Positions 18,027 to 28,158 of a stretch of 32,500 bases of DNA are shown here, piece after piece. Source of the DNA: Chondrilla cf. caribensis (taxonomy: Eukaryota > Porifera > Demospongiae > Chondrillida > Chondrillidae); NCBI GenBank assembly GCA_964020155.1, contig OZ026568.1, positions 896,659 to 929,158 of the forward strand, in the 5' to 3' direction. The translations under genes were made by a program, and so were the position numbers. The notes under the pieces are model-generated. The model did not search any database, had not been told where the DNA came from, and saw nothing but the letters and a program-made list of their open reading frames with translations. Position 1 is the stretch's first letter, and each line of letters starts with the position of its first letter.

Positions 18027-20538
18027 ATGTTTGGGTGTTTCAGATCTCCCAAGGAACAAGGGCAAGCCAGGACAAATCGAGAAATACAAAAGATGTTGGC
18101 TAAAGAGAGGAAAGAAAGGTCTAAAGAAATGAAGATACTTCTACTTGGTGAGCTGATTCGTTTTGTTCCTCTGGTGGACGTAACGTAAAGTAGAATCATA
18201 GACACTCTTATACTATAGAGTGTCTAAGGTAGAGTAGGGTAATTTCTGAAATACTTGGAGTGATTGCTCTCTTGCGTTAAGGAATATGAAAGTAATCGGC
18301 CGTAAGCTATATAGCAGAAAGATTGCCTTGTGTCCTTAAGTCAGAGAAGATTACACTCCAGTACCTATTTATTTCATGGCGTAGTAGGTCATTTTCTCTT
18401 GCAGGACGTCATTTCCGGGTAATTTCGGAATCCGCTTCGAAATGGTTGTATCCTGTTCGGAAGGGATGGAAACCCAAGTTTTAAAAGTTTAAAGCTGCCT
18501 GTTAATTTGCCTTGGACCATTTAGGCATTTTAGTGGGATTAAAATGGAATTTTTATTATGGTGTGCGCTTGATAAGGAAGTAAGCGTGAGGTCATGTGCG
18601 GGAAAATATCATTATTCAAATCAGAGAATAACAATCACGGTAATACAAGATAGATCAAAGCCTCGGACACAGGGGTTACAGCAATTGACATAGTGTCACA
18701 TGATGCTATCCCTGGCAAGACAGGGGAGAAGAATATGTCCATTGGTCGTCTCAAAGCATCATTTATGGTATTCAGTAGCAGTTCGCAAATTGCGAGTGGG
18801 GTTCACCATTTTTACTGCCACCGATCTTCACTACATACGACCATTCTTAAGTATTCTTCCTCCCTACTGGTCACATTTCTGTTCATCTTATTCATTGTTG
18901 GTGGCAAGCTTCTTCATCCCTTCCTGATCTTCACGATATTACACTCTACTTATTAATCATCTTGTGCCACATGTTGTTCACCATTTTCATCATGTGTGTG
19001 CGTGTTTTCGGTATTTCCATACAATTATTACGGCGTTCACAAAAATGGAAGAATTTCAACTCTACCAGCTGTTTATAAGCGACTTAAGGTATCAAAACTA
19101 TCGCAAAGTGCTAGCATAGAGGGAAACCAAAGTGAACTGCTCATTTATCAGACACAGCTGGAGTCGTTTCCCTTTAAAGTGAAATTCCGAAATTACCTTA
19201 ATCTATCTTACATGTTTGTAAGTTTTCTGTTACAACCCAAACCATGTCTTCAACCTTGTAATCCAGGCACTAGTGGTTCTGGTAAGAGTACGCTTATGAA
19301 GCAAATGAAGATTCTCCACGGGAACGGTTACTCCAAGCATGAACTGGTCAACTACAAGGGATTGGTGTGTAGTAACATCTTCACTGCAATGCAATCCCTG
19401 CTAACCGGTATGTCTACTCTGGAGCTGTCCTTCAAGGGAGAAGAGTGCAAGGTAGGCAGTCCTGTGCGTGTACAGGTTATCCGGTTCCTGAACATGGCCC
19501 TAACGTCCCACCCCAGTTTTAACTACAATTTCCAGTTATGATTCATTACCACACAAATGTGTCCCTATGAATGTGGAGATGAGGCTACATGTATCGTGTG
19601 ATGGTGCATGTGTGTAGTTGGGAGGGATAGCTCAAATAGGACATGGATTTGATGAAATCTGCCAATGGCAGACACCTTCCATCCCAGGATGTGTGCAACT
19701 TATAACTCATGTTAGATAGCCACACAGGAACACGAATAATCCCCTCACTGCAAAGAATGTACTATTATATGGGATAATCTCATTGTGCACATCCATAATC
19801 CAGTTAATCCAGAGAGTGCCATTGTAGTATGGAGGTGTCCTTGCATTGGAGTAGGAATCAGTTGTGTATTGGGACAAGGTACCTTTGTGTATTGGAAGGA
19901 TGGATGTATTGGAAGATTAATCGATATGATCATCAAATAAGTACATAAAATCATTTTGAAGAGATATCCTAACCCTCATCATGAACATGTGTGCGTGCTG
20001 ACAATTCAGTCATTTGCTGAAATTCTGAAATTATGACTGTATTGAGTTTGTTACTCTAGGGTCTTTTTGAAATGGTGTCCGCTAAAGATGCTGCAGCTGT
20101 TCGCTCCATTTCACAAGAAGAGTACCAAGCTATCAAAACTCTTTGGAAAGACGGCGGAATACAATTGGCTTATGGAAGAAGAAGAGAATTTTATCTCCCA
20201 GACTCTGCTAAATAGTGAGCGTCCAACTTGATGAGGTGTAGTCTAAGTGTAGCATGTAGTATGTTGAACTAAATAGCCATTGTCATTGTCAGCCTTGATC
20301 TTTGGCCTTGTTTATTAAAATGTGAAGTGCGGTGTGATTCTTCAACCATTTTTTGTTGCCATAGTTTCCTCGATGACCTTGATCGCATATGTTCCAAAGA
20401 CTACATCCCCACTGAACAAGATGTACTGAGAGTTAGGGTACCCACAAGAGGGATCAATGATTATACCTTTACTATGCAGAGTACTAGAATTAGGTAGGTA
20501 CTTTGTCTGCCTATATCTCTCCATCTGTCCATTTTATG

Positions 20539-20575
<37 letters not shown>

Positions 20576-20733
20576 TAGAATCTATCTGTCTTGGAAAATT
20601 TTCAGTATTTTCTGGTCAATGCAGAATGATGGATAGAGGATTTCTGGATTCTGAAAGACGTACTACCACTACATTTACTACATTTAGGTACTTTGTCTGC
20701 CTATATGTCTGTTTGTCCATCTGTCCATTTTTC

Positions 20734-20766
<33 letters not shown>

Positions 20767-21845
20767 GTGTCTGTCTATCTATCCATATGTCTGTCTGTCT
20801 TAGAATCTGTCTGTCTTGGATAATTATTGGTATGTTCTGGTCAATGCAGAATGATTGATGTTGGAGTTCAAAAGTCTGATATACGTAAGTGGATTCATAG
20901 CTTTGAGGATGTCACATCTGTGATATTCCTAGTGGCACTCAGTGACTATGACCAGACAGTGTGTCTGGAGGAGTCTGGTGGTAAGGTGAGTACTCCACCC
21001 ACTGTGCTCCCTAGGGTGGGCTCAGTGGAGATCCTTCCCATCCTTGCAGACTGTGAACAGACTAATGGAGAGTAAGGCCTTGTTTCAGACCATATTGGAA
21101 TCCCCTTGGTTCCAACGTTCCTCTATTATATTATTCCTCAACAAGAAGGATCTTTTGGAGGAGAAGATAAAGACTTCCCACCTGAAGGATTACTTTCCTG
21201 AATATGAAGGTGATTGAAAGTGATGAATTCAGTTTGTCAGTTTGTGCGTCCATTTACTGTGTGTGCATGTACTGTGTGTCCATGTACTGTGTGTGCATGT
21301 ACTGTGTGTGCATGTACACAGACTGTGGATTCACTTGAGACCTTGGGCTTGTGTAGGGTAACCTCCACAATCCAGCAACCTTTGTACTATGACCACATTC
21401 CATGATATACAGCTGTCAACCATAACCCGTGCTATATATCCACGATAATCCAGCAACCTTTGTACTCTGACATGTTGCTGGTTGTCCTCCTGTTGTGGTT
21501 ATGAAGCTCCCGCTGTGTCCACAGTTGGAATACACTGAGTAGTCATTTCACTGCAGTAGGTCTCACTGTGTCAGCATATTAACTGGTAGTGGTTTCTTGT
21601 CCAGTAAAAATGTGGGTTGGTTATTCTGATATGATCCCATTACCAACCCCTTGTCTCTATTCCCTTCAGGACCACAGTGTGACAGTGACTCTGCTGCAGA
21701 GTTTATTGGAAGGATGTTCATGAATGTGGTCCCCCAGCGTTCCAAGGACATCTACCCTCTCTTCACCTGTGCCACCACTACACATTCCATTCGATTTGTC
21801 ATTAGTTGTATAATAGGACATGTCTTATGCTCACCCATTGAATGA
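18027..21845 (+). CDS. Divergent heterotrimeric G-protein alpha subunit
   Basis: Seven exons: 18027-18147, 19267-19451, 20060-20214, 20365-20493, 20850-20985, 21050-21209, 21670-21845, giving 353 residues, normal for the family. G-alpha subunits couple seven-helix receptors to effectors by a GTP/GDP switch at the plasma membrane. Visible: P-loop GTSGSGKST (41-49), helical-domain [11 protein letters not shown] and YGRRREF, switch I RVPT (Arg178, Thr181), switch II DVGVQ (200-204), VALSDYD, NKKD (273-276) and TCAT (328-331). Departures: the P-loop Glu of the usual GAGESGKS is Gly; the second Gly of DVGGQ is Val203, though Gln204 remains; the N-terminus is MFGCF, so there is no myristoylation Gly2 (Cys4 could be palmitoylated); the C-terminal receptor-binding helix ends in SPIE about five residues short and lacks the usual signature. 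The subclass cannot be assigned. Confidence 0.85.
18197..18226. repeat. Fold-back repeat related to 14057-14095
   Basis: TAGACACTCT (18199-18208) and AGAGTGTCTA (18217-18226) are 10-base inverted arms around an 8-base loop, in the first intron of the G-alpha gene about 50 bases after its donor. Confidence 0.7.
20540..20576. repeat. (TGTC)n tract, left copy
   Basis: Tetranucleotide repeat in intron 4 of the G-alpha gene; the same tract recurs at about 20735-20766 as part of the local duplication described at 20494-20849. Confidence 0.9.
20625..20687 (+). CDS. Optional 63-bp switch-II-like cassette exon of the G-alpha gene
   Basis: Bounded by an acceptor (CAATGCAG, identical to that of exon 20850-20985) and a donor (TTTAG/GTACTT). 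It is phase 2 at both ends and encodes 21 residues beginning [12 protein letters not shown], with no stop. Aligned with the usual G-alpha switch II it keeps Met, Asp, Gly, Ser, Glu and Arg but has Phe for the second Gly and Leu for the catalytic Gln. Inclusion would insert 21 residues just before the real switch II (374-residue protein); replacement of exon 20850-20985 would delete the VALSDYD region and shift the frame. It is either a decaying exon duplicate or an alternative exon. Confidence 0.5.
21255..21316. repeat. 15-bp minisatellite, about four copies
   Basis: Unit ACTGTGTGTGCATGT, one copy with TCC for TGC. It lies in the last intron of the G-alpha gene. Confidence 0.85.
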
Positions 21846-23041
21846 AAAGCTCAATATCAATGTCTCAGGAACATCTAATCTAATGTTATTATAATTTTAT
21901 AGACACACCCCTCTAGAATGGGGTTAGCAAATTTATGCATAAAGTGTGTGGATTTATACACAGAGCATACTTGTACTGATGTTACAGTATTTATACCATA
22001 CACACAGCACAGAACTAAATATAATATACTCACACTACACACTATTACTATTAGACACACGGTGCAATTTTGATTATGTACAACACACTAATGTATTGTC
22101 TACACCTAACATGTTATTAATGTATTTATTTTGAGAACACTGTACCACTGACAGTGGTAAAAGTAGTTAATGTCATGCAATGATATACAATTGGCCTTAC
22201 AAGCAGTAAAACTGATGAAGGTGCAGTACACATGATGCATGTTGGTGGCGAAGAAAGAATACCTGATCATAATATAGCTATCGTGATATTATGGTTCGAT
22301 TAATTAATATCGATGCGGGAGTGGGTGAACGTGGCATGTCGCATAATGGTCTATTTTAGACAAGCGCGTGCTCACATGCATATGTACTGATGCTGCTATT
22401 TCACACTTGTGTTCCTGTGTCAATTTGAAATCTTTCATCAGCACACACTCATAATTTTACCTGTGTCTGTAGAATCCTGATGCATGCCCATCATGTATGT
22501 GTCACTGTAGCTTTATGATTGGAAGTTCAGAATTTACTGTGTAGCGTATAGTGTGCATGAGTGATGTGTTATCAATGATAATCTCGTTTAGATAAAAATG
22601 TAATATTTGACTCTATTTTGCAAAAACACTAACAATTAACTGACAAAAGACTGTTGTGAAGAATTTAAACCTCAACTGCAGGTACAGCTGTAGCCACAGG
22701 TGTGGGTCTATACCAGCTCTGCTCTGGTCTGGTTCTATATTATAGAGAAAAGCATTGCAGTTATGCAAGATAGTACAAGTAAATGAGGAAGAGAATAGAT
22801 ATATCATGTAAATATCCCACTGTGAGCATACCTATATATGAGATACATATGTATATATGTATATTGTACGCTTACGTATACATTCTGTATGGGCAACTTT
22901 CTTGTGTAAAATATTATTCTAGGAATTTAAAATGGCTACCAAGTCTTATCGAGCGTAGCCAGCCCCTTTTCCGGAACGATTCCTATAGCTTACTACGTAC
23001 TTCGTACTACAACTTGTAGTGACCTACAAAGAAGAGACTAA
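21846..23041. other. Intergenic region between G-alpha and CARD genes
   Basis: No gene seen. The left half is AT-rich. From 22405 to 22907 it repeats the segment upstream of the G-alpha gene. The CARD gene promoter should be within the last few hundred bases. Confidence 0.65.
22386..22907. repeat. Intergenic segment duplicated from 17134-17943, copy 2
   Basis: Matches 17469-17943 from 22405 onward. The 19 bases just before (22386-22404, ACTGATGCTGCTATTTCAC) match 17134-17152, inside the last intron of the VWA-less paralogue. Copy 2 therefore looks like the same stretch with 17153-17468 removed, which includes that gene's last coding exon. Confidence 0.8.
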
Positions 23042-24896
23042 ATGAATAAAGAAGAGAAAGAAGCTTTAAGAAGACAATTTTCCAAGTTGAGAAAGTCTTT
23101 AGAGCCATCAACCGTCGCAGCCAACTTATTCAGTAAAGGTATTCTCACAGAAGAGCAGTACCATGATAGGATATCTTCCTTACCAAATGACGCAGCTAAG
23201 AATGAATTCATCCTGAAATGCGTAGAAAGACACGGAAAACGTGGAATATTCGATGTATTCGTGCAGAGTATAGAAAATGCCGATCCAGCGATCCAGTACC
23301 TAGCGGAAGAGCTCAAGGAAGGTAGGCATCGGTAACTTGACGTCATTCCTTGCTCTACACCGCCTTCCTGTACTCTCTGTGTCTTATGCTGAGGCACACT
23401 GATCTCCACATCATAATAAGGCGAACATGCCCAATTTGCATAACAATACCTTATTATAGACTTTTTTTATAGCTTGTACGCTTACTCCTTACACACCATG
23501 TATATATGACCAGCATTCTGTGATCTGTTCATTGTTGACCATTGGTAAAAATATTGGTAGTGTGACCTTAATCTGTTCTATTTGGAATTTTGCATGTTTA
23601 CCTTAAAGCTTATATGCTATGGAGATCTGGGGAGGCCTTGCAGTAGATCTTACTTGCCAAATGGCTCTATTCAGTTTAATTGCAATTGGCTTGTATCCCT
23701 GAAAAAATGACCTATGTGTGACTAAGTGACCACCAGGCTGATAGTGATGTAATCTTACATATCCACAACCGACCTAGACTCTTCTAGTGTTCAGCTTCTA
23801 AAGGTGAGCCCTATATTGTTTTTACTTCAAAAAAGTGTTCTGAATAATGTTGACTTTACTAAGTTGAAAAGTCTTCTTTTTATTGTCAATTTCTTTCAAA
23901 AGACTTTTAAATTTCTTCTGTCTTACGTAATACTATATTGTGTTAAAACTTTAGTATTCTTGATCAACAATTCGAAATGCCACTCTTCTATATGATCACT
24001 TTTTCATTGCAACTTATGATCTGTAAATAACAATGCTGGTGTTGTTCATCATTGATGAACCATCTTGCAGAGACGTTTCAGGCAAGTAATTCGAGTTTCC
24101 CAGTTCCTTAGGAACCAATGAGTTTTCAAACTTTAATTGTTTAGTAAATGCTAGCTGTCGAAAAACACTCTTGTTTGGGTTTTATTGTGTGATACTAATT
24201 ATAAAGACAAGCCTGAAAATTATTGAACAATCAATCAAATTGCATATAGTGTCCTGTCTTGGGGAATCCCCATGTGTTGTGGCAGTGGAGCATGGTGATG
24301 TAATTAATTTAATTTCTCCTCTTTCTATTCACTGCTAAATATTCTGCTTTTATCAAGAATTGCAGAATGTTTGTACAACCAAAGCTGAAGAAACTTATGT
24401 ACAACCTCCACATCAACCAGACCAAGAGAATGTGATGGGAACGGAAGAAACAGACACACCAAAGTTTGATGTGAATTCCAAGGTCTCAGAGTTTGAAGGT
24501 TAACAGACATTGTCAAATACACATTAGTGATCACTGCAGGGATACTGATCTGATGATGAGTGTGTATTATATAACCTGCATGTTACTGCTACATATGTGT
24601 ATTTGTAACACATTACCTCTCAAAGAATGTGCAGTTGTATCATTATAGTGAAGTGTGTGGGTACGTACATGTATCTGTGATTGCTCTGTATATGTATTTG
24701 CGCATGTGTGTGTGTGCGTGCGTGCATGCGTGTGTGTGCGTGTATGTGTGTGTGAGTGTGTGTGTGTATGCATGCTTGTATTAGTTGTATTCGGTATGTA
24801 TGTATGTGTGGTAGAACTTACATTGAACATTTCCTTTTATACCATGAAGGAGAAGAGCTTGAGACTAAACAGAAGATGGAGATGAAATTGGAAAAA

Positions 24897-24971
<75 letters not shown>

Positions 24972-25401
24972 ATATGTTGTGTGTACACAGAAAATCGGGT
25001 GTCCCACAGATTTATTTGTATATAATAAACATGATAAAGGCATGCGAATGCTTGTATTGGGTGTTTTCTATAACATAATATGTCTGATTCATTGTATTAT
25101 AGTATTGAATAGGAGTCCAACTGATGCCGGTCTCCTCGGGGTGATCACCAGTGAGAACGTAGGAAGGTACTGGACAGAGTTGGCTCTGGCCCTTGGTATC
25201 CCAAATGCCATGATTGAGGACTCAGGTGCAACAGAACAAGTACGCACTTTGACATACTGGAAGAATGGCAATGTTGACAATGCAGATGCTACGTGGGACT
25301 TCTTACTGAAGAAAGTGGAATGCCTTCCCACACTCGGACCCCTTGTAGTTGAAGAATTGAAGACGAAAATATCTATGAAACCACTGTGGACCATGGAATG
25401 A
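23042..25401 (+). CDS. CARD plus death-domain adaptor (CRADD/RAIDD-like architecture)
   Basis: Four exons: 23042-23321, 24358-24498, 24850-24897, 25103-25401; phase 1 at each join, 255 residues. Exon 1 encodes a CARD (residues 1-93: LRKSLEPSTVAANLF, LFSKGILTEEQYHDRI, NEFILKCVERHG). Exons 2 and 3 encode an acidic Gln/Glu/Thr-rich linker and a short charged helix. Exon 4 encodes a death domain (YWTELALALGIPNAMIED ... ATWDFLLKKVE). Such proteins link death-fold receptors or scaffolds to caspases in apoptosis or immune signalling by CARD-CARD and death-death contacts. The domain order is that of vertebrate CRADD/RAIDD, but orthology is not shown. There is no enzyme domain. The start is the first ATG of the open frame, with in-frame TAG codons shortly upstream. 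The donor of exon 3 is the first base of a TG tract. Confidence 0.8.
24898..24968. repeat. (TG)n microsatellite at a splice donor
   Basis: About 70 bases of TG starting with the donor GTGTGT of the 48-base exon of the CARD gene. Confidence 0.95.
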
Positions 25402-25750
25402 AGATGATCTCCATCAGAATGTACTATTTGTTAAGACAGCAATGTTTGTTCATAGACACTCTAAACTACTGTCTATGGTTTGTTCATTCCAACTTCTTTA
25501 TCAATTATTATAATAATTGTCTACGGTTTTAATTTCATGTAAGTAATATTTATATTGGTGTCTTTATAATCAGATATGGATACGATTAGTCTCTAACAAT
25601 ACACTGCACCGAAAACGTTCCTTTCGACATGAGACCATAACAGAAAGAAAGGCATGAGCAGGAAAGAGCTCGAGACCTTGCAATTGGCAACATTATTGGT
25701 GTGATACCGGCTACGCGAGACCATAGATACCACGTCGTATAGCCTACAAA
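25402..25750. other. Intergenic region with a fold-back repeat
   Basis: Short spacer between the CARD gene stop and the TYW4-like start. A decayed copy of the fold-back repeat lies at 25451-25477 (CATAGAC ... GTCTATG). No gene seen; it should include the promoter of the TYW4-like gene. Confidence 0.6.
25451..25477. repeat. Decayed copy of the CATAGACACTCT fold-back repeat
   Basis: CATAGAC (25451-25457) and GTCTATG (25471-25477) arms around a CACTCTA-containing loop; the inner stem seen at 14057-14095 has partly decayed. Confidence 0.55.
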
Positions 25751-26981
25751 ATGGCCGTTCAAGGTACGAACGACAGCAGTACATTGAGCAAATCGTCCGC
25801 TTCCAGAGCCGGTTACTTCAGCGACGACTTCATATCTTGTTTCTCTGGAAAACAATCCCGAAGGTCTTCCCAAATCCACAGGTTCTTCCACTTACATTCA
25901 CAATAGGTTTGGTTAGCTATAGGTCTATTAATTAGGTGTAGTAGCTCAGTTGTCTTGCTACTTTTAAGGCTCCCTGTTCCCAAATGCATCTCACGAATCA
26001 TTATGTTACGTGTCTAGTCCGCTGTGATATTGTGCTTACGCCATTACAGCTATTCTGCCCCCATCTACATAGGCTACTGTGGCTTTTTCTACCTTGCTAC
26101 ATAATGTGGTATTGCGTGTGTACGACTTGTACCCTATGGCTGCTCATTTTGTAGGGGATATTCTGTCAGGGTTCTCGCTGTGGACCGTATCATACAGCAG
26201 TTTCTGACTTTCACTGAGGGAACAGCGCAGATTGTCTCATTTGGAGCAGGATTTGACTCCACGTATTTCAGACTGACGTCCAAGGGATCTCTAGTCAATG
26301 TGGTGTACACTGAGGTTAGTAGACTGTGTGGTGTACATTGAGGTTAGCTTGTAGGTGCCAAGTGTTTTGAGGGGCAACCCCTATTTGGAGGGTAATCCCC
26401 CCTCTGACTGGATACTTTACTTTCCTTTTAAAAATCAAAGTCTTGTGATTGTGGAGGAATAGAATTTTTCACGATATTTTATTGGGAATTTCCTATTTTA
26501 TTCTACTACAAATTCCAATGTTTGTGTATGCATACTTTGTTTTATATGGTTTCTGTGTAGACGAAGCAGGTAGGTACGGTGTGTATTGAACTTCATGTCA
26601 CACTAGCAAGTTAGGTTGAACTAGGAGTGCACTATTCATACTGTGATGGGACATAGTGTCCAGTGTGGGCCAGTCTAATGTACATGGTACCATACGGCTG
26701 TCTGTGGTGTCCACACAGGTTGACTTTCCGGATGTTGTGCGCCGTAAGATCTCCATGATAAGAGAACAGAAGAAGCTATCGGACATGCTGGAAGATGGTC
26801 TCGAAGATAAACATGGAAGTATGTACCTGTTTACAGTATGTACAGTATGTGGCATGTACATATGTATGTTGCGATTATACCAGACTAACAAACACGTCTT
26901 CAAATGTTAATACACGTGTGTCTATGGCACAGATATGCCAAGTACAGGGTGAATATGAACATAATATTATGTACTCATTCA

Positions 26982-27024
<43 letters not shown>

Positions 27025-27054
27025 CGCGCGCATGCACGCACTCACACACACACG

Positions 27055-27126
<72 letters not shown>

Positions 27127-28086
27127 TATGTACTACATTATATGATATACGTGCTGTGTATAATGTTCTTATAGTGTACATATCCCCCAAGTACTCTCTG
27201 ATCGGTTTGGATCTGGAACACGTAGCCAGATTGTCCTACCTCCTACCTCAGTGTGGAGTTGACGTTGAGCGACCAACACTGCTACTGTCTGAGTGTGTAC
27301 TGACTTACTTCAATGATAAGAGGTGTGTATGTAATTGTGCTGTACGTATGTATGTTTGTGTACAGAGGGTATGTATGTATGTATGTATGCATAATATGTA
27401 TGTATGTACATGTGTGTATGTGTGTGTATAGGAATATGTGTATGCATATTATTGTCGTTATACGTATTTGCTACTAGCACCAGTACAGTAATGGTGTACG
27501 TATGTCAATACGTATGTATGTACGTATGTACACATGCATAAGCACTAAAGACCTGTAAGGAATAGGTATGTATTTGTATGTGTACATGCATGTACATATG
27601 TATACATAAGTGTATGTGTACATATATATTTAGTATATTATAGACTACAGTATAAACTGTATGGTAGGTAATATGTAGTAAAGGGCTCTAGTCTACAGTG
27701 TTTCTCATATTGTACAATCAAAGGTGTAGTGCTGTTTATAAGAGCCCTGGGCTACTATTAAACATCCCTCTGTACTAGGATCCCTCACCTGATTACATTC
27801 AGACTCAACCATACTAGCTTACTACAGTGCGTACCTTGAAGTTATATGTTAGTCTATCATGGCCATACCATTCTCAGCCATATTATATCAACATGACTTC
27901 CCCACGATTCCTGTTGCTCCAGCGCTAACAGGATCATCAACTGGTAGGCCGTGACTTTTCCAAATGCTGTGTTTATCACATATGAGCAAGTGAGTATGTT
28001 CCATGCGTATGTATTTGTATGTATTATATGTGTATGTGCATATGTATATGTGTACATGTGTACGTATATGTGTATGTACATGTACG

Positions 28087-28158
<72 letters not shown>

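Larger units (their letters stand above)
20494..20849. repeat. Internal duplication of intron 4 and switch II exon start
   Basis: The block GGTACTTTGTCTGCCTATAT ... TGTCTG tract ... CTTAGAATCT ... TTCTGGTCAATGCAGAATGAT occurs twice, starting near 20497 and 20687. The left copy ends in a partial copy of the switch II exon and the right copy leads into the functional exon at 20850. Confidence 0.9.

Noticed and set aside
18693..18956. 87-codon frame in the first G-alpha intron, with a hydrophobic end
   Set aside because: It lies between two exons that join in phase to complete the P-loop, and shows no recognised domain.
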